Part shown: positions 7,050 to 13,824 of the stretch, piece after piece | Layout: every line of letters begins with the position of its first letter | Position numbering within the stretch: position 1 is the stretch's first letter | Assembly: GCA_046315175.1 (NCBI GenBank) | Contig: JBKDBK010000065.1 | Span: forward strand, 1-15,828 | Direction of reading: 5' to 3' | DNA from: UBA8828 sp046315175 | Lineage (GTDB): Bacteria; Verrucomicrobiota; Verrucomicrobiia; Opitutales; UBA953 | DNA: 15,828 bases | Program-made: the position numbers and the translations under genes | Notes under the pieces: generated by a model | Told to the model about the DNA's origin: nothing | The model's input: the letters and a program-made list of their open reading frames with translations, nothing else | The model's database searches: none

Positions 7050-8774
7050 ATGCGCGCCCAGCTGCCCCAGGTCTTTCCCCAACCCCGGGAGCAGGCGCTC
7101 CGGGCAGGGTCCTTGGCGGTGGCCCCGGGGCTCGCAAGCGAGCGCTGGCTGAACGGGCTCCCCTCGACGGTGGCGGACGCGGAAAGGCGGCTGGCCTTGG
7201 GCGAATCCGGACCCTTCCAGATGGCGCGGGACGCGGGATTGCCGGCCGAGGGCCACACCCTGGAGATTCGGGCGACGGGCATTCGGGTTGGGGCTGCGGA
7301 CGCGCGAGGCGCGCTGCACGCGGCAAACACCCTCCGGCAGCTGAGGGAGGCGGACCCCGCCGCCCTGCCCTGCCTGGAGATCCGCGACCACCCCGACCTG
7401 GCGGTGCGCGGGTTCATGCTGGACGTCTCGCGCGGCAAGGTGCCGACGCTGCCGGAACTGCTGCGCCTGGCGGAGGCGATGGCGCGGCTGCGCCTGAACC
7501 AGCTGCAGCTGTACGTGGAGCACAGCTTCGCGTTTCCGGGACACGAGGCGGTCTGGCGGGAAGCGTCGCCGCTCACCCCGGACGACCTGGCCGCGCTGGG
7601 CGCGCGCTGCGCGGAGCTGGGCATCGAGCTGGTGCCGAACCTGAACACCTTCGGCCATCTCGAGCGCTGGCTGAGGCACGAGCCCTACCGGCGGCTGGCG
7701 GAATGTCCCGACGGCTGGACGCACCCCCTGACCGGCCAGTTCAAGCCCCACCCGTCGACGCTCCATCCGGACGACGCGGCGCTGGGCTTCGTGGCGGGCC
7801 TGCTCGACGCCTACCTGCCGCACTTTGCGTCGGCCCAGGTGAACATCGGCGGCGACGAGCCTTGGGAGCTCGGCCAGGGTCGCAGCCGGGAGGCGGTGGC
7901 GGCGCGCGGCAAGCACCGCGTGTACCTCGATTTCCTCAACCGGATCCACGGGCTGGTGCGGGCGCGCGGCAAGCGGATGCTTTTCTGGGGCGACATCCTC
8001 CTGGAGGACCTGGCCTTGGCCGCGGAGGCGCCGCGCGAGGCGCTCCCCGTGGTCTGGGGCTACGACCCGGGCCACCCTTTCGATGTCCAGTGCGGGCGAT
8101 TGGCGGAGCTGGGCCGGGACTACCTGGTGGCGCCCGGGACGGGCACCTGGCAGAGCCTGACCGGGCGGCTGGAGGATGCGCGCGTGAACGCCCGCGAGGC
8201 GGTGGACGCGGCGCGGCGACACGGCGCGGTCGGGCTTCTGGCGACGGCATGGGGAGACAACGGCACTCACCAGCCCTGGCCGACGTTCTGGGCGCCGCTG
8301 GCGGACACGGCCGCGATGGCCTGGTGCCGGGCGTCCAACGCCCGACCCGACACGGCGCGCGGCCTGCGAGCCTTCGTCGACAATCCCGCGGATGCCGCCG
8401 CGGTCGCCGGGACGCTGGAGTCGATGGGCGGTCTGGATCGCCTGGTCGCCCACGCGACGCGCAACCGCAGCCTCAGCTGGGACCTGCTGACCGCGGAGCC
8501 GGCGAGCCGGGAGGCGCTGCGCGGAAAGGTCGCGCCGGCGGAGCTGGAGGCGAGCCTGTCTCGGCTCGGGGAGGCCGCGGCGAAGGCGGCGGCCATCGGC
8601 GAGGCCCGGGTCCGGACCGAGCTGGCGCTGGGCATCGACCTGGCGCGGGCGGGGTTTGTCCGGCCGGACGAACGCGGGCTCCGCGCGCTCGAGGAGCGCT
8701 ACCGCGAGGCCTGGCTCCTGCGGGCGCGGCCGGGAGGACTGGACGAGAGCGTCGACCTGCTCCGGCTGGCCTGA
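7050..8774 (+). CDS. GH20-family beta-N-acetylhexosaminidase-like glycosidase
   Basis: 574 residues. Family 20 glycosidases remove terminal N-acetylhexosamines by substrate-assisted catalysis with an Asp-Glu pair. The pattern here is an N-terminal alpha/beta domain (~1-110), then a TIM-barrel entry strand RGFMLDVSRGKVPT (120-133), PNLNTFGHLE (196-205), the catalytic motif NIGGDE with D269 and E270, FWGDILLED, WGYDP, and an aromatic site strand with TAWGDNG. A helical domain (~430-574) closes the protein. The His usually found in HxGGDE is Asn here. There is no signal peptide, so it probably acts in the cytoplasm on imported or recycled amino-sugar glycans. The ATG at 7050 begins a typical domain start (MRAQLPQVFPQPREQ); the ribosome site is weak. 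It converges on the porin gene with a 4-bp gap. Substrate specificity cannot be read from the sequence. Confidence 0.85.
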   Translation: MRAQLPQVFPQPREQALRAGSLAVAPGLASERWLNGLPSTVADAERRLALGESGPFQMARDAGLPAEGHTLEIRATGIRVGAADARGALHAANTLRQLREADPAALPCLEIRDHPDLAVRGFMLDVSRGKVPTLPELLRLAEAMARLRLNQLQLYVEHSFAFPGHEAVWREASPLTPDDLAALGARCAELGIELVPNLNTFGHLERWLRHEPYRRLAECPDGWTHPLTGQFKPHPSTLHPDDAALGFVAGLLDAYLPHFASAQVNIGGDEPWELGQGRSREAVAARGKHRVYLDFLNRIHGLVRARGKRMLFWGDILLEDLALAAEAPREALPVVWGYDPGHPFDVQCGRLAELGRDYLVAPGTGTWQSLTGRLEDARVNAREAVDAARRHGAVGLLATAWGDNGTHQPWPTFWAPLADTAAMAWCRASNARPDTARGLRAFVDNPADAAAVAGTLESMGGLDRLVAHATRNRSLSWDLLTAEPASREALRGKVAPAELEASLSRLGEAAAKAAAIGEARVRTELALGIDLARAGFVRPDERGLRALEERYREAWLLRARPGGLDESVDLLRLA

Positions 8775-8778
8775 GCGC

Positions 8779-9984
8779 TCAGTGGCGCCCGAGGGTCCAC
8801 TGGACGGTCAGCCACACCGAGTCCTCGCTACCAAAGGCGGGCGACCGGTCATGGTCGTACTGGAGGCGGAGGAGAAGCCCCTCGGCGGGCTGCCAGCTGA
8901 GCAAGGGTGAGAGGCGGCTGCGGGCCTCGCGGTCCTCGTCGCGCCCGGCGAGCTCGTAGGCGCCGCGGTCGAGAGGCACGGCCCGCTCGGCGCGAAGGCC
9001 GGCGATCCAGCCCGGGGCGAGGCCGGCGCTGAACGAGAGGGCGGCGGCGAGGTCCTGGAGGCGGTCGGCGGGGACGGGGTCGCCCTCGTCGTCAAGGCCG
9101 GCCAGGGCCTCGTAGTCGCGGTAAAGCGCCTCGAGCTCGACCGAGAGCCATCGGCCGGGGCCGGTCTCGCGCCGCCACTCAAGGTCCCAGGCACCGATCC
9201 AGGTGGCGCCGCCGGTGCCGTTGTCGGCCGCCGCGACGGAGACGCCGGAGGCGACGGAGACGCCCTCGCCCATGCGGTAGGCGCGCTCGTTGCGCAGCGT
9301 GACCAGGGGGCCGGAGCCGAGCGAGGGGTCGTGGAGACGCCCAAGGTAGCCCTCGTGCGCGTGCTCGGCCTCCTCCTCATGGTGATGGGCGTCCTCGTGC
9401 GACGAGCGGAAGGAAAACGCGGTTTCGCCGGTGGAGCGCTGGAGGGCGAGGGTCCAGAGCGACTTGCCGGGATTGCTTTCCCAGGCGACCTGGACGCCGG
9501 GATTGCGAAGGCCGTCGGGCCCGAGGAAGCGCCCGTAGAAGAGGGGCGCGTTGGCGAAGGTCCAGCTGTGGGCGTGCAGGGAGTTGGTCAGGCCGAGCGG
9601 GGTGAGGAAAATGCCGCCGCGGAATTTCCAGGCGCCCCGGCTCCACTCGGCGTGAATCTCCTCCAGCTCGCTCTCGGTGGATTCGCCCGGGTGGCGATGG
9701 ACATGGAAGGCCGCGACGGCCTCGAGGCGACCGTCGAGCCAGTCGCGGCCCATCCGGCCGAACAATTCCGCGCCGCCGAAGGCGAGGTCCTCGTGGACAG
9801 GGTCGGTGTGGGCGGAGGCGAGGGCGTCCTCGTAGGCCTCGCCGGCGGTGGTGCGTCCGTAGGAGCCGCTGAGGATGAGGGCGGCCCGGGTTTCCCAACC
9901 CTTGGCTGCGGCCTGAGGGGCGGGGGCGGGGTCGGCCTGGGCGAGGACGGAGGCGGCGAGCAGGAGCGAGGCGGTGGGTTTCAT
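8779..9984 (-). CDS. Outer-membrane porin-like protein with His-rich loop, possible zinc uptake
   Basis: 401 residues. A signal peptide (MKPTASLLLAASVLAQA) precedes alternating amphipathic strands rich in aromatic residues, ending in WLTVQWTLGRH; this is the pattern of an outer-membrane beta-barrel. Residues 196-210 (HEDAHHHEEEAEHAH) form a His/Glu-rich loop, and FHVHRH (93-98) and LHAHSW (136-141) add more His, which suggests metal binding, most likely zinc. The HAHSWTFANAPLFYGRFLG region resembles zinc-regulated outer-membrane receptor-like proteins; this is from memory of the family, not a search. I see no plug domain or clear TonB box, so a passive porin is possible. The ATG at 9984 is chosen for the signal peptide; the frame runs upstream with unrelated residues. 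The start sits just after a candidate operator. The gene is divergent from the MarC-family gene. Confidence 0.7.
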   Translation of the reverse strand: MKPTASLLLAASVLAQADPAPAPQAAAKGWETRAALILSGSYGRTTAGEAYEDALASAHTDPVHEDLAFGGAELFGRMGRDWLDGRLEAVAAFHVHRHPGESTESELEEIHAEWSRGAWKFRGGIFLTPLGLTNSLHAHSWTFANAPLFYGRFLGPDGLRNPGVQVAWESNPGKSLWTLALQRSTGETAFSFRSSHEDAHHHEEEAEHAHEGYLGRLHDPSLGSGPLVTLRNERAYRMGEGVSVASGVSVAAADNGTGGATWIGAWDLEWRRETGPGRWLSVELEALYRDYEALAGLDDEGDPVPADRLQDLAAALSFSAGLAPGWIAGLRAERAVPLDRGAYELAGRDEDREARSRLSPLLSWQPAEGLLLRLQYDHDRSPAFGSEDSVWLTVQWTLGRH

Positions 9985-9986
9985 CT

Positions 9987-10007
9987 TATCGCAACAAATT
10001 TGCGTTA
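9987..10007. promoter_or_regulatory. Candidate operator: inverted repeat before the porin gene
   Basis: The core CGCAA-ATTTG-TTGCG (minus-strand reading, plus 9990-10004) is a perfect 5-bp inverted repeat with a 5-nt spacer. After one mismatch on each side the arms continue with two more matching bases, giving a 21-bp dyad. It starts 3 nt upstream of the porin ATG, inside an AT-rich island in otherwise very GC-rich DNA. Size and symmetry fit a Fur/Zur-family site, and the metal-binding look of the downstream protein makes Zur the leading guess. Binding is inferred only. Confidence 0.45.
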
Positions 10008-10016
10008 GTTCAGAGA

Positions 10017-10022
10017 TGTCAA
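10017..10022 (-). promoter_or_regulatory. Likely -35 box for the porin gene
   Basis: On the minus strand this is a perfect TTGACA, 32 nt upstream of the porin ATG. A sigma-70 spacing of 17 places the -10 at ATTTGT (plus 9994-9999), a poor match that falls inside the inverted repeat. A repressor on that repeat would block polymerase. The -35 match is exact; the -10 is weak. Confidence 0.35.
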
Positions 10023-10066
10023 GCTTATCCCTTGGCTCGACCGGGAGGAGCGTGCAGGCTGACGGG

Positions 10067-10696
10067 ATGGATCCGCTCAAGCAGCTGGTCACCCTGATCG
10101 CGGTGCTGAACCCGGTCGGCGTCATCCCCTTCTTCATCCACTTCACGCGCGACCTGAACCCGGCGCAGCGGCGGCGAACCGTCTGGGTGTGCTCGCTGAC
10201 CGTGTTCGCGGTCATCGCGATCAGCGCCCTGGCGGGGCTGCGCATCCTGGAGTTCTTCGGCATCTCGCTCGCGTCCTTCCAGGTGGGCGGGGGCGTGCTG
10301 CTCCTGATCAACGCGGTGCAGATGCTCAACGCGGAGCCGGCGGACAGCAACCCGCGCGAGGTGGCGGCGGCCTCGGAGAAGGTGAGCGCGGGCGACAGCG
10401 TGGCGGTGAGCCCGCTGACCATCCCGCTGCTGACCGGACCGGCCACGCTCTCGACCATGGTCATCTACTCGCAGCAGGCGAAGGGGGCGGGCGACCTGGC
10501 GCTGCTCGCGGCCTACGGCGTGGTGGGCGGCGCGGCGACCTTCGGGGCCTTCGCCGGCGCCGAGCGGATCACGCGCCTGCTGGGCGAGACCGGCATCAAC
10601 GTGCTCACGCGCGTGATGGGCCTCGTGCTCGCGGCGGTCGGCGTGGAGATCATGGCCTCGGGCCTGCTCGTGTTGCTTCCCGGTCTGGCGCGCTAG
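10067..10696 (+). CDS. MarC-family integral membrane protein
   Basis: 209 residues with about six hydrophobic segments, the length and layout of the MarC/YhgN family in the inner membrane. The two family hallmarks are present: NPVGVIPFF (15-23) in the first helix and SPLTIPLLTGPATLST (115-130) at the start of the second half, which reflect an internal duplication. The biochemical role of the family is not established; the old link of E. coli MarC to multidrug resistance was later not supported. The ATG at 10067 gives the family N-terminus MDPLKQLVTLIAVLNP. A purine-rich GGGAGGAG (10043-10050) lies too far upstream for it and too close to an in-frame GTG at 10052, so the exact start is uncertain. 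The gene is divergent from the porin gene and shares its 82-bp AT-rich regulatory gap. It is 66 bp upstream of the CotH operon on the same strand. Confidence 0.9.
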   Translation: MDPLKQLVTLIAVLNPVGVIPFFIHFTRDLNPAQRRRTVWVCSLTVFAVIAISALAGLRILEFFGISLASFQVGGGVLLLINAVQMLNAEPADSNPREVAAASEKVSAGDSVAVSPLTIPLLTGPATLSTMVIYSQQAKGAGDLALLAAYGVVGGAATFGAFAGAERITRLLGETGINVLTRVMGLVLAAVGVEIMASGLLVLLPGLAR

Positions 10697-10708
10697 CCCG
10701 ACACATCG

Positions 10709-10714
10709 TTGACA
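10709..10714 (+). promoter_or_regulatory. Possible -35 box for the CotH-VTC-DUF4956 operon
   Basis: A perfect TTGACA in the 66-bp gap after the MarC-family gene. With a 16-nt spacer the -10 would be CAGGAT (10731-10736), matching only three of six consensus positions. A transcript starting about 10743 would have a ~20-nt leader before the CotH ATG. Read-through from the MarC-family gene is the alternative, since I see no terminator in the gap. Confidence 0.3.
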
Positions 10715-10762
10715 CCTTTGTGACGGAAGGCAGGATGGGACGAACCCCGACCTGCTGACGGC

Positions 10763-12346
10763 ATGCCCCGCCCCGCCCTTGCCTTCACGTTTCTGGTCGC
10801 CCTGCTCGGGGCGGCCATCGGCCGGGGACAGACCACGGGGCCCGCGGGAGCAAGCCCGGACCGGCTGTTTGCCGAGGACGAGGTGCCTCGGATCGTCCTG
10901 ACCATCCCCCCGGAGGGCTTGGCCCAGTTGCGCGGCCAGCCGCGCGAATGGGTCCTGTGCGAGATCGGGGAGCCGGGCAAGCCGCCGCTCAAGTCCTGTC
11001 ATGTCAAGCTGAAGGGCTCGGCGGGGAGCTTCCGGCCCATCGACGACCCGAGGCCGGGGTTCTCCCTGCGAACGGACAGGGTGATCAAGCGGCAGGAGTT
11101 GCGCGGCCTGGGGAAGTTCCAGCTGAACAACTGCGCCCAGGATGGCACGATGCTGCTGGAGACCCTGGCCGGGGACATCGCACGGAGGGCGGGCGTGCCG
11201 GCCTCGCGCTGCACGCACGCGCACGTGACGCTCAACGGCAGGGCGCTCGGGATCTACGTGCTCAAGGAGGGCTTCAACAGGGAGTTCCTGTCCCGTTTCT
11301 TCAAGGACACCAGGGGGCACCTCTACGACGGCGGCTTCGTCTCGGAGATCAACCCGGGCATGGAGCTGGACCGGGGGCCGAAGGAGAACCCGGCGCCGCT
11401 GGCCGAGCTGATCGCGGCCTGCCGGGAGCCCGACCTGGCCGCGCGCGCCCGGCGGCTCGAGGCCATCCTGGACATCGACGCCTACCTGCGCCACCTCGCG
11501 CTGGAGAGCGTCTTCTGCCACTGGGACGGCTATTCGTTCAACCGGAACAACTACCGGATCTACCACGACCCCTCGGCGGGGAAGTTCCACTTCATCCTGC
11601 ACGGCATGGACCAGGTGTTCGGCGACCCGCGCTGGTATGTCTTCCGGCGCCCGAGCGGCCTGGTGGGCGACGCGGTGTGGTCGCTGCCCGGCATCCAGGA
11701 GCGCTATCGGCAGCGCTTCATGGAGCTCAACGCCAGGGTGCTGCGGGCCAACGACTGGGCGCGCGAGGCGGAGCGCCTGGCCAAGTCGCTGCAGATCCGG
11801 GTCAAGACGGCCTCGCCGGGGGACGCGGAGCAGTTCCCGGGTCGCGGCCAGCACGCGGGCAACCTGATCCGCAACCGCCTCGAGCAGGTCAACGCCCAGC
11901 TGGAGGACGCGGCGCGCCTGGGCCGGCCGGGCGGCAGCATCAACCTGGCCAAGTACGCTTGGGCGCCGTCCAACGGCGAGAAGGGCAACGTGAACCAGTC
12001 CGAGGAAGGGGGGCGGCCCTCGCTGCGCATCGCGGCCAATGTGGACAACGGGGGCGACCATCGGCTTGCGCTGATGCTGGCGCCCGGGAGGTACCGGCTG
12101 AGCGGCATGGCGCAGGCCAGGGATGTCAAGGTCGCGGCCGGAAAGGGCGCGGGGCTCCGCTTCCGCGTCTCGGGCGAGGCGGAGGGCGCCAAGGTCGCCG
12201 TCCTGGCCGGCACGACCAGCTGGCGCAGCCTCACCCACGAGTTCGCGACGACAGGACCCGAGACCACCCTGCTCGTCGAGCTCCGGGCGGAGTCGGGCGA
12301 GGCCTTCGTCGAGCTGAAGAGCCTGACCCTGACACGCCTGCCCTGA
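10763..12346 (+). CDS. Secreted CotH-family kinase-like protein with C-terminal beta domain
   Basis: 527 residues. A signal peptide (~1-22) exports it. Residues ~40-330 form a CotH domain, a divergent kinase fold first known from Bacillus spore-coat protein CotH, which phosphorylates coat proteins. Visible marks are VKLKGSAGSF (81-90, the usual RxKGnsS-like strand), KFQLNN (118-123), the strand LGIYVLKEGFN (162-172), DIDAYLRHLALESVFCHWDGYSFNRNNY in the 237-264 region with likely catalytic D255 and N260, and HGMDQVFG (280-287), whose D283 sits where the metal-binding Asp of WDxDxxFG is expected. Residues ~390-527 form an Ala/Gly/beta-rich domain resembling a carbohydrate-binding or galactose-binding jelly roll. 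It is the first gene of a three-gene operon; its stop lies 1 bp before the VTC ATG. No Shine-Dalgarno is evident. Substrate and phosphate donor are unknown. Confidence 0.88.
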   Translation: MPRPALAFTFLVALLGAAIGRGQTTGPAGASPDRLFAEDEVPRIVLTIPPEGLAQLRGQPREWVLCEIGEPGKPPLKSCHVKLKGSAGSFRPIDDPRPGFSLRTDRVIKRQELRGLGKFQLNNCAQDGTMLLETLAGDIARRAGVPASRCTHAHVTLNGRALGIYVLKEGFNREFLSRFFKDTRGHLYDGGFVSEINPGMELDRGPKENPAPLAELIAACREPDLAARARRLEAILDIDAYLRHLALESVFCHWDGYSFNRNNYRIYHDPSAGKFHFILHGMDQVFGDPRWYVFRRPSGLVGDAVWSLPGIQERYRQRFMELNARVLRANDWAREAERLAKSLQIRVKTASPGDAEQFPGRGQHAGNLIRNRLEQVNAQLEDAARLGRPGGSINLAKYAWAPSNGEKGNVNQSEEGGRPSLRIAANVDNGGDHRLALMLAPGRYRLSGMAQARDVKVAAGKGAGLRFRVSGEAEGAKVAVLAGTTSWRSLTHEFATTGPETTLLVELRAESGEAFVELKSLTLTRLP

Positions 12347-12347
12347 G

Positions 12348-13079
12348 ATGGACCTCGCCGCGCGATTCGAGCTCAAGTACCTGATCGGCCTCGGGGAGCG
12401 GGACGCGCTGCTGCACGAGCTGGCCGGCGAGCTGAGGCCCGACGCCGTGGGCGGGAGCCGCTACCCCGTCGTGACGCTCTACTACGACAGCCCGGAGCTC
12501 GACATCTACTGGGAGCATTGGCGCGGGATTCCCTTCCGCCGCAAGCTGAGGGTGCGGACCTACGGCACCGCGGACGGCGCCATCGCCCCGGCCACCTTTG
12601 TCGAGATCAAGCGCAAGGACGGCCCCTGGGGCGCGAAGCGCCGGCTGCGGCTCCCGCTCGAGCAGGCCCTCGCGGTCGCGGGCGGCGACGCCGGGGCGGC
12701 GCGGGCGCGGGACGCGGCCGACCAGGCCACGGCCGACGAGGCCGCCTCCATGGTCGCCGGCCGCGGGCTGAGGCCGTGCTGCCTGATGCGCTACGCCCGC
12801 GAGGCCTTCGTCCGCGGGGAGGGCGAGGACGCGCTGCGCCTCACCTTCGACCACGACCTGATGCGGCGGGAGCACGACCTGGTGCCCCGGCCCGACGACC
12901 CGGGCTTCGGACAGCCGGTGGTCGACCCGGGGCTCTGCGTGATGGAGGTCAAGGGCCACGGGGCGGTGCCCCTCGAGGTCGCCCGCCTGCTCTCGCGCCG
13001 CGGATTGCAACCCCGCCGCTTCAGCAAGTATGCCGCGGCGGTCGCCCCGCGCGCCCACGCCACCCTTTCCACGCCATGA
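12348..13079 (+). CDS. VTC-domain polyphosphate polymerase family protein
   Basis: 243 residues. The VTC fold is a tunnel-shaped, triphosphate-tunnel-type enzyme that, in yeast Vtc4, builds polyphosphate from ATP. Motifs in order are RFELKY (6-11), LYYDSPELDIY (44-54), RRKLRVRTYG (64-73), EIKRK (86-90), LMRYAREAF (146-154), FDHDL (167-171), VMEVKG (199-202 core) and SKYAA (226-230). The Lys/Arg of these strands and Glu200 correspond by position to the basic tunnel and metal-binding residues of Vtc4, so catalysis looks intact. There is no signal peptide or membrane segment, so it is cytosolic or bound to the inner membrane by a partner. It starts 1 bp after the CotH stop (TGAGATG), and its stop overlaps the next ATG, so all three are probably translationally coupled. 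No SPX domain is present, unlike yeast VTC subunits. Confidence 0.9.
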   Translation: MDLAARFELKYLIGLGERDALLHELAGELRPDAVGGSRYPVVTLYYDSPELDIYWEHWRGIPFRRKLRVRTYGTADGAIAPATFVEIKRKDGPWGAKRRLRLPLEQALAVAGGDAGAARARDAADQATADEAASMVAGRGLRPCCLMRYAREAFVRGEGEDALRLTFDHDLMRREHDLVPRPDDPGFGQPVVDPGLCVMEVKGHGAVPLEVARLLSRRGLQPRRFSKYAAAVAPRAHATLSTP

Positions 13080-13819
13080 TCCTCGCCCAAGCCACCGCGC
13101 CGGAGACACCCGGCCTTCTCCAACGCCTCGAGCAGCTGGTCGCCCCCGGGACCCTCGCCGCGCCCTCGCCGGGCGCGGCGGAGGTGCTGATGGCGGTCGG
13201 CATGAGCTTCGCGCTCTGCTGCCTGATCGCGGCGACCTATCGCCGGACCTGCCGGCCGGTCCTCTACTCGCAGGACTACGTGCACACGCTGATCATCCTG
13301 GGGACGGTGGTGACGCTGGTCATCATGGTGGTGCAGGGCAACGCGGCGACGGCCTTCGGCATGTTCGCCGCCTTCTCCATCATCCGCTTCCGGCGGGCGG
13401 TGAACCAGTCGCGCGACATCGGCTTCATCTTCCTGGCCATGGCCTCGGGCCTGGCGGTGGGGGCGCGGGAATACGCCCTGGCGGCCCTGACCGTGCCGAT
13501 TGTCTGCGCGATCACCGGGCTGCTGGCCGGCCTCGACCTGTTCGGGGCGCGCGCGGAGTGGGTGCGGCTGCGGGTGCGGGTCGGGACGGATGTCGACCAC
13601 GCCGCCGCCCTGCGCGAGGCCTTCGCCCGGCACCTGGAGCGCCACGAGCTGCGCTCGGTGGAGACAATCCAGGCGGGGCTGCAGCAGGAGGCGGTCTACG
13701 ACGTCTGCCTGCGCGATCCCGCGGGACAGGCGGCGTTCCTCGCGGCGGTGCAGGCGGCCACGGGCAACAACCGCGTGGTCATCCAGCGGGCCGACGTGGC
13801 GGCGGACTGCGAGGACTGA
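13076..13819 (+). CDS. DUF4956 multi-span membrane protein
   Basis: 247 residues. The start ATG overlaps the VTC stop (ATGA). After a ~35-residue N-terminal segment, hydrophobic stretches lie near 38-55, 71-87, 90-104, 115-130 and 134-153. Between them is the family hallmark SIIRFRRAVNQSRDIGFIFL (101-120), a positively charged conserved loop entering the next helix. The C-terminal ~85 residues (161-247) are soluble and look like a small alpha/beta domain, probably cytoplasmic. DUF4956 proteins commonly sit next to VTC-type polymerases and CotH proteins in bacteria; no biochemical function is established. By analogy with the VTC1-like membrane part of eukaryotic VTC, it may anchor the polymerase or pass polyphosphate through the membrane (inference). 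It is the last gene of the operon and converges on sdhB with a 5-bp gap. Confidence 0.85.
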   Translation: MILAQATAPETPGLLQRLEQLVAPGTLAAPSPGAAEVLMAVGMSFALCCLIAATYRRTCRPVLYSQDYVHTLIILGTVVTLVIMVVQGNAATAFGMFAAFSIIRFRRAVNQSRDIGFIFLAMASGLAVGAREYALAALTVPIVCAITGLLAGLDLFGARAEWVRLRVRVGTDVDHAAALREAFARHLERHELRSVETIQAGLQQEAVYDVCLRDPAGQAAFLAAVQAATGNNRVVIQRADVAADCED

Positions 13820-13824
13820 GCGGG

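Noticed and set aside
9974..10066. A longer MarC-family protein starting near 9974
   Set aside because: The extra ~31 residues are hydrophilic, overlap the divergent porin start and operator, and are absent from the family N-terminus, which begins at MDPLKQL.
9985..10464. N-terminal extension of the porin gene upstream of 9984
   Set aside because: The extra residues are antisense to the MarC-family gene and resemble no protein; the ATG at 9984 gives a clean signal peptide.
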